From contig NZ_ABIZ01000001.1 in NCBI RefSeq assembly GCF_000172155.1, positions 372,001 through 436,000 on the forward strand: DNA of 64,000 nt, in the 5' to 3' direction. The stretch comes from Verrucomicrobium spinosum DSM 4136 = JCM 18804 (GTDB taxonomy: Bacteria > Verrucomicrobiota > Verrucomicrobiia > Verrucomicrobiales > Verrucomicrobiaceae). Each line of letters begins with the position of its first letter. Within the stretch, counting starts at the first letter, position 1. This document shows, piece after piece, positions 8,301 to 15,981 of this stretch. The notes beneath the pieces are model-generated. The model saw only the letters and a program-made list of their open reading frames with translations, had not been told where the DNA came from and did no database searches. Position numbers and translations under genes: made by a program.

Positions 8301-9910
8301 TGGCCAAGGGGCTGGAAGACAAGGACGCTGACATCCGGGTGACTGCGGTGCGTGAGCTTCGTCTGGCCAGCGCTACCAATACGCTGACGGCGGGCCTGAA
8401 GGACCTGCCGGCTTACCTGCTGCCCCGCATCAAGAAAGAGGCGGACAAACAGGTGCTGCGTGAGTATGCCGTGACCCTGCGTACGATCATCGAACCCGTG
8501 AAGGAAGGCGGCGCGGATGCCAAGGCTCCAGACACGTTCGCCGAATGCTGGGTGGCGCTGGCCTCCAAGCACGATGGCAAAGACCGCTGGTACCTGGAGG
8601 CCCTCGGCATCGGCTCCATGGGGCGTGAAGACCGCGTCTTCTCCGCCTGGCTCGCCTCGGTGGGAGACAAGTGGGACACGCCCGCTGGTCGCGACATCGT
8701 CTGGCGTGTGCGTAGCACCGCCGCACTGGATTACCTGGCCCGGCTGCTCACCAACAAACAGGCCAATGACGCCGACCTTCCGCGCTACCTGCGTGCTCTG
8801 GACTTCCTCCCTGACAGCGACGTTAAAGGCAACGCCCTGGTGAAGGTCGTCTCCACCTCCACGGATCGCAAGCTGGTGGCCGGTGAGGTCTTGAACCGCC
8901 TGGGCAAGTCCAGCTTCCGTGACAAGCCGGAGGTCAAGTCCGTGCTCGACAAGGTGTTGGAATCCGCCAAGGGCACGCCGGAGTACATTGAGGTGGTGCA
9001 GGGCTTTGGCCTGTCGGGGAAGGATGCTGAGGTGCTGCAGGCCGCTCTGGCCGAGCCTCACAACCCGCTCGCGGTGGAAGCCATCAAGCTGCTTCTGAAG
9101 TCGCCCGGCGGCCGCACCCAGCTCACGAGCGCCCTCACCTCACCCAAAGCGGATGCGGTGGTCGCTCTTCTGGGTGGCAGCGGTGACAAAGGGGCGATCA
9201 ACCTCCTCTCCGAGATCCTGACCAATGCCACCCGCGAGCTTCCTGTGCGGGCTGCCTCGGTGAAGGCTCTCTCCCTGAGTGCTGCTGGTGCGGAAGCGCT
9301 GCTGGCGCTGGCAGAGTCCGGCAAGTTCCCTGAGGAGCTCAAGGCCAACGCTGGCACCGCGCTGAGCATGGTGGCGTATCCCGGCATCAGCGATCGTGTG
9401 GCGAAGACCTTCCCCGCTGCGACTGCGGCCGGTGGCAAAGCGCTGCCCTCCATCGCAGAACTGGTGAAGATCAAAGGCGATGTGGAGAAGGGCAAGGCCA
9501 TCTACGCCAAGGCGGAGAGCACCTGCACCCTCTGCCACCGCGTGGGCAACATCGGGGCGGACTTCGGTCCCGGCCTGACCGAGATCGGCTCCAAGCTGGG
9601 CAAAGAAGTGATCTACGAGTCCATTATCAATCCCAATGCGGGCGTCAGCATGGGCTTCGAGACTTGGCAGATCACGCTGAAGAACGGCACCGTCGCCATG
9701 GGCATCGTGCGCAGCGAGACCAATGACGAACTCGTGCTCGCCCTTCCCGGCGGTGTGGCCAACTCCTTCAACAAGCAGCAGATCGCCGAGCGCAAGAAGC
9801 TGCCGAACACCATGATGCCCTCTGGCCTTCAATCGATGTTCTCCCAGGAAGACCTGGTGAACCTCGTGGAGTACCTGGCCTCCTTGAAGGCACCGGTGGC
9901 GGCGAAGTAG
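5393..9910 (+). CDS. Large secreted ThuA / PVC-type dehydrogenase / cytochrome c fusion protein
   Basis: A 1505-aa protein built from several domains. Residues 1-22 are a signal peptide. Roughly 25-270 is a ThuA-like domain (trehalose-utilisation family, glutamine-amidotransferase fold; DGGGGHPALQGDHL and FVALHYAVEP). About 325-490 resembles an NPCBM carbohydrate-binding module (FRREIGKADGLVEVKVDL...WTDWVEPTL). About 505-900 is a beta-propeller of the PVC-type membrane-bound dehydrogenase family (TIGR02604 style). Next come HEAT-like helical repeats and a TIGR02603-type C-terminal haem domain with CTLCH (C1378, C1381, H1382). It probably oxidises a sugar or alcohol in the periplasm and passes electrons to haem. 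The start at 5393 gives the signal peptide. A terminator follows at 9958. Confidence 0.88.
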   Translation: MRKLTFWLGVALTASLTSAFAADSKSKTIVLIAGKQSHGPGQHEHNAGVQLLAKCLKDAGTQADIKVHLNADWPSSEELGKADTILIYSDGGGGHPALQGDHLQQLDKEMKRGAGFVALHYAVEPTTDKGNKEFIEWMGGCFETHWSVNPHWDANFKEFPKHPVANGVKPFTTNDEWYFHMRFRPNMKGVTPVLSDIPPDTTMKRPDGPHSGNPTVREEVANKKPQHVAWAAERDGGGRGFGFTGGHYHKGWGNDDQRKLVLNAILWSAKIDVPAEGVISKVTEEDLKANLDPKPGQGLPEKKPEPKPAVAPAKPAATSAVEPKALFRREIGKADGLVEVKVDLKGAKELYLVVTEGSDGIAADWTDWVEPTLVTADGKRTKLTEVKIKKSSTGWGNIGINRNVSGGTLRLESTPAGQSLQGFGTHSNSLIGFDLPEGTVAFEGKVGIDEGGTKQGGQNKIVARVFTSEPPAPMMASKGTGGAEKEYGVQDAQDQMRGFKTPEGLEAALFAVEPQIQNPTNLDIDPQGRVWAVESVNYRSSMKPWGILREAGDRVVILTQQKGDGVAGEKTFYQSRELTNALGICVLPQEKGTKVIVSASPNIWLLTDADGDDVAEKAEKIFMVGGNFDHDHNAHAIVFGPDGKFYFNFGNEGRELKWPDGSRVKDNLGNDISDQGKPYRQGMIFRCDIDLGTAKATNVETLGHNFRNNYEVCVDSFGGMWQSDNDDDGNKGVRINAILDYGSYGYTDEITGAGWRTPRTNIETEVPLMHWHQNDPGTIPNLLQTGGGSPTGILINEGKLLGKTFENQLIHCDAGPRTVRAYPVKKVGAGYTAEMVDILTTDDNWYRPADVAIAPDGSLFVADWYDPGVGGHNMGDNVAEKIRGRVYRVAPKGNAYQVPAKVDFNSAVGCAEALKSPNNSTRYVAYVKLQALGAKAEDVLQALWKSDDAVIRARAFHLLLRLPGQHEKWLAKGLEDKDADIRVTAVRELRLASATNTLTAGLKDLPAYLLPRIKKEADKQVLREYAVTLRTIIEPVKEGGADAKAPDTFAECWVALASKHDGKDRWYLEALGIGSMGREDRVFSAWLASVGDKWDTPAGRDIVWRVRSTAALDYLARLLTNKQANDADLPRYLRALDFLPDSDVKGNALVKVVSTSTDRKLVAGEVLNRLGKSSFRDKPEVKSVLDKVLESAKGTPEYIEVVQGFGLSGKDAEVLQAALAEPHNPLAVEAIKLLLKSPGGRTQLTSALTSPKADAVVALLGGSGDKGAINLLSEILTNATRELPVRAASVKALSLSAAGAEALLALAESGKFPEELKANAGTALSMVAYPGISDRVAKTFPAATAAGGKALPSIAELVKIKGDVEKGKAIYAKAESTCTLCHRVGNIGADFGPGLTEIGSKLGKEVIYESIINPNAGVSMGFETWQITLKNGTVAMGIVRSETNDELVLALPGGVANSFNKQQIAERKKLPNTMMPSGLQSMFSQEDLVNLVEYLASLKAPVAAK

Positions 9911-9957
9911 GTTTGTGTAGGTATCGAACCTCAGTCGAGGATCGAGCAATCAAGATC

Positions 9958-9990
9958 ATGCCGGGTGGCTTTGCGCTGCCCGGCATTTTT
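9958..9990 (+). terminator. Intrinsic terminator after the ThuA fusion gene
   Basis: The 8-bp stem ATGCCGGG / CCCGGCAT (9958-9965 with 9979-9986) is followed by a short T run (TTTTT to 9990). It sits 48 bp after the stop codon of the 1505-aa gene, in the right orientation. Confidence 0.75.
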
Positions 9991-10013
9991 GTGTTGAGGG
10001 CGGGTCAGGTGAG

Positions 10014-10061
10014 CGTAGCGCAGATTGGCAATCTGCTGTGCCGCCGATTGGTAATCGGCCG
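10014..10061. repeat. Double-palindrome repeat GTAGCGCAGATTGGCAATC family, copy 1
   Basis: Two adjacent palindromes, GCAGATTGGCAATCTGC (10020-10036) and CCGATTGGTAATCGG (10044-10058), are separated by TGTGCCG. An inverted full copy lies at 41953-42000, and partial copies at 47193-47239 and 52370-52400. Stem bases differ between copies with pairing kept (ATTGGCAAT versus ACTGGCAGT), which points to selection on structure. Confidence 0.8.
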
Positions 10062-10235
10062 TTCGTGAACTCCTTGGGGAGGCGCTTGCGGAAGCCGGAT
10101 GGCATGAAAGACACCTACCGTGATGGCGACCTGAGCCTTCCGCAGGATGCAGAAGGCACCACGCTGGAAGCGTGGGGTCCCCACTGACCGGGAGGCATCG
10201 CAGCAGAGAAACTTGGGGGAGCGAAGGCCGCGCCG

Positions 10236-10312
10236 CCAACTGCCAACTGCCAACTGCCAACTGCCAACCGACGCACTGACGCACTGACGCACTGACGCAC
10301 TGACGCACTGGC
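10236..10312. repeat. Tandem 7-bp and 8-bp repeat tract
   Basis: Five units of CCAACTG (7 bp; the last varies) at 10236-10270 run directly into five units of ACGCACTG (8 bp) at 10271-10310. It lies about 70 bp upstream of miaB, in a 470-bp gap between genes that otherwise holds the terminator and the double palindrome. The CACTGACG unit recurs at 28491-28528 and the CAACTGC unit at 61338-61367. Confidence 0.9.
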
Positions 10313-10382
10313 CACCACCCCTCCACGCACGCCACTTGCCTCCCGACTTCTCCGGGCGTATCCTCCCTGCTCCCCATTCCCC

Positions 10383-11750
10383 ATGCCCAAAGTTTACATC
10401 AAGACCTATGGCTGTCAGATGAACGAGCGCGACTCCGAGCAGGTGTCGCAGATGTTCATCGAGCGCGGCTATACCATGACCCGGGAGGAGCCGGAGGCGG
10501 ATGTCGTGCTCATCAACACCTGCTCCGTGCGTGATCAGGCGGAGCAAAAGGCCATTGGCAAGATGGGCATGCTGCGGAAGATCCACCGCCAGCGCACCCA
10601 TGTGGTGACGGGTTTCATGGGCTGCATGGCCCAGAGCCGCGCCGGGGAACTCCTCAAGACCGCGAAGGTGGACCTCGTGGTGGGTACGCAGAAGTACCAT
10701 CGCGTGGTGGAGTATGTGGAGGAGATCGTCCGCGCCAAGGAAGCGCGCCAGATGGACGACGAGAAATTCTCCATCGTGGACGTGGAGGAGGAAAGCTCCT
10801 CCCAGAACGCGATTCGGGACCACATCCTGAAGGAGAAGCAAGCCTCGGCCTTTGTCAGCATCATGCAGGGCTGCAACATGAAGTGCACCTTCTGCATTGT
10901 GCCCTATACCCGGGGTGGGGAGCGCGGCCGGCCGATTGCGGAGATTGTGGAAGAGGTCAGGCGCCTTGCCGACCAGGGCATCAAGGAAGTCACCCTGCTG
11001 GGCCAAATCGTGAATTTGTACGGCCGCCATGAGTTTCCCATGAAGGACGGCAAGAGCCCCTTCGTCCAGCTGCTGGAAGGCGTGCACGAGGTGCCGGGCA
11101 TCGAGCGCATTCGTTTCACCAGCCCGCACCCGATTGGGTACAAGTCGGACCTGATCAACGCCTTCACCTACCTGCCCAAGCTGGCAGAGCATGTGCACTT
11201 GCCTCTCCAGAGCGGATCGGACGCCATCTTGAAAAAGATGCACCGCCCGTACAGTGCGGCCAAGTTTGAGGACCTTGTGGCCCGCATCCGCGCTGCCCGT
11301 CCAGGGATTGCCGTCAGCACGGACATTATTGTGGGTTTCCCAGGGGAAACGGAAGAGCACTACCAGGAGACCCGCGCGCTCTGTGACCGCGTGCAGTTTG
11401 AGAATGCCTTCATCTTCCGCTACAGCAAGCGCCGTGGCACCCCGGCAGCGGAGATGGATGACGCCCTTCAGCTCTCTGAGCGGGTCAAAGAAGAGCGCAA
11501 CCAGGACCTGCTCGCTCTGGTGAACCAGCATGCCCAGGCCAAGTACGTGCCGCTGATCGGGACCAAGGTGGAGATCCTCTGCGAAGGGCCCAGCAAAACG
11601 GACGCCTCCCGCCTGGTCGGCCGGACCCGCACGAACAAGATTGTCGTCTTCGAGGGCCCGGCAGAACGCCTCACGGGCCAGATCTTTGACGTTCATGTGA
11701 CTGATTTCGCAAACTTCACCCTTTACGGGGAAGCGGTTCTGGCGAACTAG
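10383..11750 (+). CDS. miaB: tRNA-2-methylthio-N6-dimethylallyladenosine synthase
   Basis: A 455-aa radical-SAM methylthiotransferase that adds a methylthio group to i6A37 of tRNAs reading UNN codons. The N-terminal domain (MPKVYIKTYGCQMNERDSE, then CSVRDQAEQK and GCMAQ) supplies three cysteines for the auxiliary Fe-S cluster. The radical-SAM motif is GCNMKCTFCIVPYTRGGERGR (CxxxCxxC). A C-terminal TRAM domain binds RNA. Length and order match MiaB. The usual GQNVNSY-type motif reads GQIVNLYG here, a small deviation. No Shine-Dalgarno precedes the ATG. The TRAM end contains VGRTRTNKIVVFEG, as in the family. Confidence 0.96.
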   Translation: MPKVYIKTYGCQMNERDSEQVSQMFIERGYTMTREEPEADVVLINTCSVRDQAEQKAIGKMGMLRKIHRQRTHVVTGFMGCMAQSRAGELLKTAKVDLVVGTQKYHRVVEYVEEIVRAKEARQMDDEKFSIVDVEEESSSQNAIRDHILKEKQASAFVSIMQGCNMKCTFCIVPYTRGGERGRPIAEIVEEVRRLADQGIKEVTLLGQIVNLYGRHEFPMKDGKSPFVQLLEGVHEVPGIERIRFTSPHPIGYKSDLINAFTYLPKLAEHVHLPLQSGSDAILKKMHRPYSAAKFEDLVARIRAARPGIAVSTDIIVGFPGETEEHYQETRALCDRVQFENAFIFRYSKRRGTPAAEMDDALQLSERVKEERNQDLLALVNQHAQAKYVPLIGTKVEILCEGPSKTDASRLVGRTRTNKIVVFEGPAERLTGQIFDVHVTDFANFTLYGEAVLAN

Positions 11751-11782
11751 ACCGCCCGCCTTCTGCCTTACCGACGCCCCGC

Positions 11783-12379
11783 ATGAATCTTCAGGAGCTC
11801 TACAATTGGATTTTCCATCAGAACCCCGACTTTTCAGGGCTGCCACTGAAGGCTACCGGGATCGTCTTGGGACTGGCGCTGGCCTTGGCCCACCTTTTTG
11901 CCTGGTGGAAGGCTGAGGCCTCGATCGCGATCGCCCGTCGCTTTCCGCGCAACCGCACCTGGGGCGTGGTCATTCTGGGCATTTGCCTGGTCTGGAGCCT
12001 CTTCCTCGCCGCCTATATGGACATGGGCGAGTTCTTCACCTTCCGTCGGTATCTGCTCATGATCCTGCCGGTCACCTTTGCGCTGGTCGTCATGTATGTG
12101 CCGGAGTTTCTGGCCGTGCGCGCTCTTGGCACACTGATGCTCCTGGCCGCCTCTCCAGTGCTGCATGCTGCTTTTCTCCAGCCGCAGATCAGCCGTCTGT
12201 TGCTCCCCATCTTGGCCTACGTCTGGATCATCGTCGGCATGTTCTTCGTGGGCATGCCCTACCTGATGCGCGACTGGATCACCTGGGCGACCAAAACAAC
12301 CGGGCGCTGGAAGCTGGCCTCCCTGGCTGGGGCCGCTTATGGGATCGTGCTGCTGGTTGTGGCGCTGGTGAACTATTGA
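11783..12379 (+). CDS. Integral membrane protein of unknown function
   Basis: A 198-aa hydrophobic protein with about six predicted membrane segments: roughly residues 24-43, 61-80, 92-110, 115-133, 140-160 and 176-196. Short charged loops (KAEASIAIARRFPRNRTW, RDWITWATKTTGRWK) lie between them. No catalytic or transport motif was recognised. It starts 32 bp after miaB and ends about 50 bp before the GT9 glycosyltransferase, so it may belong to a miaB-to-fmt housekeeping transcript. A role in envelope biogenesis would suit the glycosyltransferase neighbour, but this is only context. Confidence 0.7.
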   Translation: MNLQELYNWIFHQNPDFSGLPLKATGIVLGLALALAHLFAWWKAEASIAIARRFPRNRTWGVVILGICLVWSLFLAAYMDMGEFFTFRRYLLMILPVTFALVVMYVPEFLAVRALGTLMLLAASPVLHAAFLQPQISRLLLPILAYVWIIVGMFFVGMPYLMRDWITWATKTTGRWKLASLAGAAYGIVLLVVALVNY

Positions 12380-12431
12380 TTTGAGGCAGAGGAACCTGCT
12401 CCTTCTCAGGGAGTGGAAGTGATCTGTACCC

Positions 12432-13391
12432 ATGGCTGCCCCTCGAGTCCTCGTCATCCGCGGTGGGGCTATTGGGGACTTCATCCTCACGCTGCCAGCC
12501 ATCCGGCTGCTCAGAGAGAGCATCCCGGGCATCCAGCTGGAGATCCTGGGATACAAGCCGATTCTGGACCTCGCACTGGCGGGTGGGCTGGCGGAGGCGA
12601 CCCGGCATCTCGAGCATGTCTCGATGGCCAGGCTCTTCGTACCCAATGCACCCCTGGACGAAGCGCTTCTGGGTTACTTCCGGAGTTTCAATCTCGTCGT
12701 GAGCTACTTGTACGATCCAGACGGCTACTTCCGCGGGAACATGGAGCGCATCGGTGTGAGGACTTTCCTGGAGGCCTCGCATCGCGTGCTACCGGGAGAG
12801 GGCCATGCGGCAGAGCAACTGGCCCGTCCGCTGGAGCGGCTTGCGATGTATCTGGAGGACCCGGCTCCGCGCTTGGACCTGGCTCCCAGCGGGGCGGTGC
12901 CGCAAGACCGCCCCATCTTGGCGGTGCACCCTGGGAGCGGATCGACGAAGAAAAACTGGCCGCTGGACCGTTGGATCGCCACAGGGCGGGAGCTGGCCTC
13001 CCGTTTCCCTCAATGGCGGCTTGCCCTCGTCACGGGGGAAGCGGAACTTGAGCGGGGCACCACCACCGCCATCCTGAGCGGCTGGCAGGGCATCGATTTC
13101 CTGCACTGGGATCAGCTTCCTCTGCCGGAGCTGGGAAACCGTCTTGCTGCCTCGACCGCGTTTCTGGGGCACGACAGCGGGATCGGGCATCTCGCTGCCG
13201 CAGTGGGCTTGCGGTCCTTGTTACTGTTCGGCCCCACCGACCCCGCGATTTGGGCACCGAAGAATGACGGGGTCCGAATTCTTCTGGAGGAGACGGGGGA
13301 TTTGGGCGAGCTGAGCACCGCTCGCGTGTTGGATGAATCGGTCACGCTGCTGGCTGATGCACCGCAGAAAACTGATTCGTCAGCCTTGTGA
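12432..13391 (+). CDS. Glycosyltransferase family 9 (heptosyltransferase-like)
   Basis: A 319-aa GT9 protein. The N-terminal Rossmann start VLVIRGGAIGDFILTLPAIRLLR is the classic GT9 opening. The C-terminal half has HPGSGSTKKNWPLDRW and FLGHDSGIGHLAAAVG...LFGPTDPAIWAP, which form the nucleotide-sugar site. GT9 enzymes transfer ADP-heptose or related sugars onto lipid A core at the inner face of the membrane. This protein is a little short of typical WaaC/WaaF (~320-350 residues) but complete. The donor and acceptor cannot be told from sequence alone. Confidence 0.88.
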   Translation: MAAPRVLVIRGGAIGDFILTLPAIRLLRESIPGIQLEILGYKPILDLALAGGLAEATRHLEHVSMARLFVPNAPLDEALLGYFRSFNLVVSYLYDPDGYFRGNMERIGVRTFLEASHRVLPGEGHAAEQLARPLERLAMYLEDPAPRLDLAPSGAVPQDRPILAVHPGSGSTKKNWPLDRWIATGRELASRFPQWRLALVTGEAELERGTTTAILSGWQGIDFLHWDQLPLPELGNRLAASTAFLGHDSGIGHLAAAVGLRSLLLFGPTDPAIWAPKNDGVRILLEETGDLGELSTARVLDESVTLLADAPQKTDSSAL

Positions 13392-13421
13392 GGAGCATTC
13401 CCGCTGCTACATTTCTGTTCC

Positions 13422-14081
13422 ATGTCAGAGAAAATCGAGAAGCCATTCCAGAAATTCCGCACCTTCCTGATGTTCGGCGCTCCCGGCAGTGGCAAGGGCA
13501 CCCAGGGAAAAGTGTTGGGTACGATTCCTCGATTTTATCATATGGCCTGTGGAGATGTTTTCCGCTCGCTCGATACTCGTACGCCGCTTGGGCAGGAGTT
13601 TGTGAACTACTCCAGCCGTGGGCAGTTGGTGCCAGATGAAACGACCGTCAAACTCTGGCGCGCGAACATCCACGACCACGACAAGACCCACCGCTTCAAG
13701 CCCGACATCGATTTTCTCGTGCTGGATGGCATTCCCCGGAATGTGGAGCAGGCCAAGTTCATGGAGCAGGACATCGAGGTGCTGCAGGTGTTTCACCTGA
13801 GCTGCCCGGACCGTGCAGAGCTGGCCCGCCGCCTGCGCAAGCGGGCGCTCAAGGACAACCGTTTCGATGACGCCAACGATGAGGTCATTCAGAAGCGCAT
13901 CCGCACCTACGAAGAGGAGAGCAAGCCGATCCTGGAATACTACTCCTCCGGCAAGTACAAGGGGCGCAGCATCGTGACCGACATTGATGCTGGCCAACCT
14001 CCGGCGAAGGTGGTGCACCAGATCCTGAGTCGCATCATGGAGTTGGACGCCTGGACCGTCATGCAGAGTCACCGCGTCTAG
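13422..14081 (+). CDS. adk: Adenylate kinase / nucleoside monophosphate kinase
   Basis: A 219-aa P-loop kinase converting AMP and ATP to ADP. It shows Walker A GAPGSGKGT, the AMP-site HMACGDVFR, the VLDGIPRNVEQA motif (usually DGFPRT) and RLRKRALKDNRFDDANDEVIQKRI in the LID/C-terminal region. The LID segment is short and lacks a zinc tetrad. It starts 30 bp after the glycosyltransferase and is followed 24 bp later by fmt, consistent with one operon. A UMP/CMP kinase activity cannot be fully excluded, given the short LID. Confidence 0.88.
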   Translation: MSEKIEKPFQKFRTFLMFGAPGSGKGTQGKVLGTIPRFYHMACGDVFRSLDTRTPLGQEFVNYSSRGQLVPDETTVKLWRANIHDHDKTHRFKPDIDFLVLDGIPRNVEQAKFMEQDIEVLQVFHLSCPDRAELARRLRKRALKDNRFDDANDEVIQKRIRTYEEESKPILEYYSSGKYKGRSIVTDIDAGQPPAKVVHQILSRIMELDAWTVMQSHRV

Positions 14082-14105
14082 GCCGTCCCGTTTTATACCT
14101 GCTGC

Positions 14106-15050
14106 ATGCGCATTGTCTTTCTGGGCACGGGTGATATTGGCCTGCCCTCGCTTGAACATCTCCTCACGGCCACCTCCCATGAGGTGGTGGCCGTGGTCAC
14201 CCAGCCTGACAAGCCCGTGGGGCGCAAGCAGGTGCTCACGCCCCCGGCGGTGAAGGTGCGTGCCCTGGAGGCGGGCATCCCGGTGTTGCAGCCCCAGCGG
14301 CTTCGCACAGCGGAGAATGTGGCCGCGCTGGCTGAGTATCAGGCAGATGTCTTTGTGGTCGTGGCCTATGGTCAGATCCTCTCCCGTCAGGTGCTGGATC
14401 TGCCGCGTCTGGCTTGCTTGAACATTCACGCCTCCATCCTGCCCAGGCATCGAGGGGCCTCGCCCATTCAGGCCGCGATTCGAGAAGGCGACGCAGAGAG
14501 CGGCGTCACCATCATGTGGATGGATGAGGGGCTGGATACGGGTCCCATTCTCCTCCAGGACTGCTTTTCGCTGAACCCGGATGAGACCGGCGGTTCTCTG
14601 CATGACCGTCTGGCCCAGTTGGCTCCTTCATCTCTGGACAAGGCGCTGGCCCTTATTGAGGCCGGGACGGCTCCCAAGATCCCGCAGAACAACGACCTCT
14701 CCACCCACTGCAAGAAGCTGGAACGGGAGGATGGTCATTTGGACTGGCAGCGCCCGGTGGAGGAACTGGAGCGTCTCATCCGTGCCTATCAGCCCTGGCC
14801 CGGAACATTCTCGCGCCTGCCCGTAGGAGACAAGCTCCTGCAATTGAAGGTGCTGCGGGCGCAGGTCGCGGATGCCTCTTCAACCACCGTAGATCCAGGC
14901 GCTCTACAGATCGCTCAGGGCCGGTTGTTCGTGTCTTGTGGAGATGGTGCCCTGGAGCTCTTGGGCGTCCAGTTGGAGGGGCGGAAGCCCATGCCAGCCG
15001 GGGATTTCCTCCGGGGACAGGGGGCGCTGGAGGGCGTCATCTTGAGCTGA
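14106..15050 (+). CDS. fmt: Methionyl-tRNA formyltransferase
   Basis: A 314-aa enzyme that formylates initiator Met-tRNA using 10-formyl-THF. It starts MRIVFLGTGDIGLPSLEHLL and contains the catalytic NIHASILPRHRGASPI segment (Asn-His of the SLLPxxRG-type motif) and SGVTIMWMDEGLDTGPIL with the catalytic Asp. The C-terminal domain (residues ~205-310) is the OB-like tRNA-binding part. Length matches the family. In many bacteria fmt pairs with def; here it follows adk and no def is visible. Confidence 0.94.
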   Translation: MRIVFLGTGDIGLPSLEHLLTATSHEVVAVVTQPDKPVGRKQVLTPPAVKVRALEAGIPVLQPQRLRTAENVAALAEYQADVFVVVAYGQILSRQVLDLPRLACLNIHASILPRHRGASPIQAAIREGDAESGVTIMWMDEGLDTGPILLQDCFSLNPDETGGSLHDRLAQLAPSSLDKALALIEAGTAPKIPQNNDLSTHCKKLEREDGHLDWQRPVEELERLIRAYQPWPGTFSRLPVGDKLLQLKVLRAQVADASSTTVDPGALQIAQGRLFVSCGDGALELLGVQLEGRKPMPAGDFLRGQGALEGVILS

Positions 15051-15151
15051 GTTTTTCTCCCGCCGGGCTGCCGAGCAGGCAGGCTGACTGCTGCTCCCTG
15101 CAAAATCCCAGCCTTGCCCTCAGAAGGCCGTTCCGCTAGCATCCCCAGGAA

Positions 15152-15817
15152 ATGAATTTCCGTCCTTGTACGTTCGCCCCCAGACTTCCGGTGTTGCTCG
15201 CGGGCGTGGCGGGCGCCTGGTTCGCACTCGCCGCAGGGGCGGAGGCCCAGCAGATCGTGGATACCTCCATGCATGCCAAGGCCGTGCTGCACCAGGATGG
15301 CACCCGTACGGACTCGGTGAAGGATTTTACAGGCCGTCAGCTCACGGAGACCACCTATGACTCCCGGAATGTGGCGATCGCGAAGAAGACGTTTTTGCTG
15401 AATGAAAACGGCGATCCGTTGCAGGGGTTGATTCACGACGGGGCGGGGAACCTCATCGCGCGGGTGGAATTCTACTTTGACAGCCTGGGCCGTCTCATTG
15501 AGGAGCGCTGCGTGAACACGCGCAGCGAGGTCTTCCGCCGGGTCATTCGCCAGTATGACGCTTCGGGCAAGGCGCTTGCTCCCAAGGCATTCGACTACGC
15601 CGTAAATGCGCCCAATATGAAGCCGGCGACCTTGAACTTCACCACCGTAGTGCCTGGCCCGGAGCCTGCCAGCACCACCGTGAGTCAGGCACCCGGGTCA
15701 CCGCAGATCATGACGGTGAATCCCACTGGGCGTGCCGCGGTGAAGGCGGATTCCGGTGCCAAACAGGGCACGGAAGAGAAGAAGAAAAAAGGCTGGTTCG
15801 GCTTTGGGAAAAAGTAG
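15152..15817 (+). CDS. Secreted protein of unknown function with Lys/Gly tail
   Basis: A 221-aa protein with a signal peptide (hydrophobic LPVLLAGVAGAWFALAAGAEA near residues 11-31). The body is beta-rich with DGTRTDSVKDFTGRQLTETTYDS and EFYFDSLGRLIEERCVNTRSEV, resembling single YD/RHS-like strands, but no family is certain. The extreme C-terminus is EEKKKKGWFGFGKK, a basic aromatic patch. It lies upstream of the Deg protease gene on the same strand with a 164-bp gap. It could be a substrate or partner of that system, though nothing in the sequence proves this. Confidence 0.65.
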   Translation: MNFRPCTFAPRLPVLLAGVAGAWFALAAGAEAQQIVDTSMHAKAVLHQDGTRTDSVKDFTGRQLTETTYDSRNVAIAKKTFLLNENGDPLQGLIHDGAGNLIARVEFYFDSLGRLIEERCVNTRSEVFRRVIRQYDASGKALAPKAFDYAVNAPNMKPATLNFTTVVPGPEPASTTVSQAPGSPQIMTVNPTGRAAVKADSGAKQGTEEKKKKGWFGFGKK

Positions 15818-15981
15818 TTTCTGGTGGACCGGCGCATTCGACGCAGGTGGGTCCAGCGCGGCGGCGTCTCTGCGAGGCAGGGGGTGCCAGGAATTTTTTC
15901 GCATTCTACAAACAAAACTTTTGGAAGTTCTTGCGCCTCCGTTGTCTGAGACGACTCCTTCCGCGCGTTATCCCCAAGATT

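Noticed and set aside
7409-9061. 550-codon open frame on the minus strand inside the ThuA fusion gene
   Set aside because: It lies wholly antisense to a clear coding gene with recognisable domains. Its protein has no family features and reflects GC-rich codon use.
10236-10312. Direct repeats that could suggest a CRISPR array
   Set aside because: Units are 7-8 bp, contiguous, with no spacers and no cas genes. The tracts at 34939-35002 fail for the same reasons.
10005-11846. 613-codon minus-strand frame across miaB
   Set aside because: Antisense to miaB, and it includes translated tandem repeats. No domain is recognisable.
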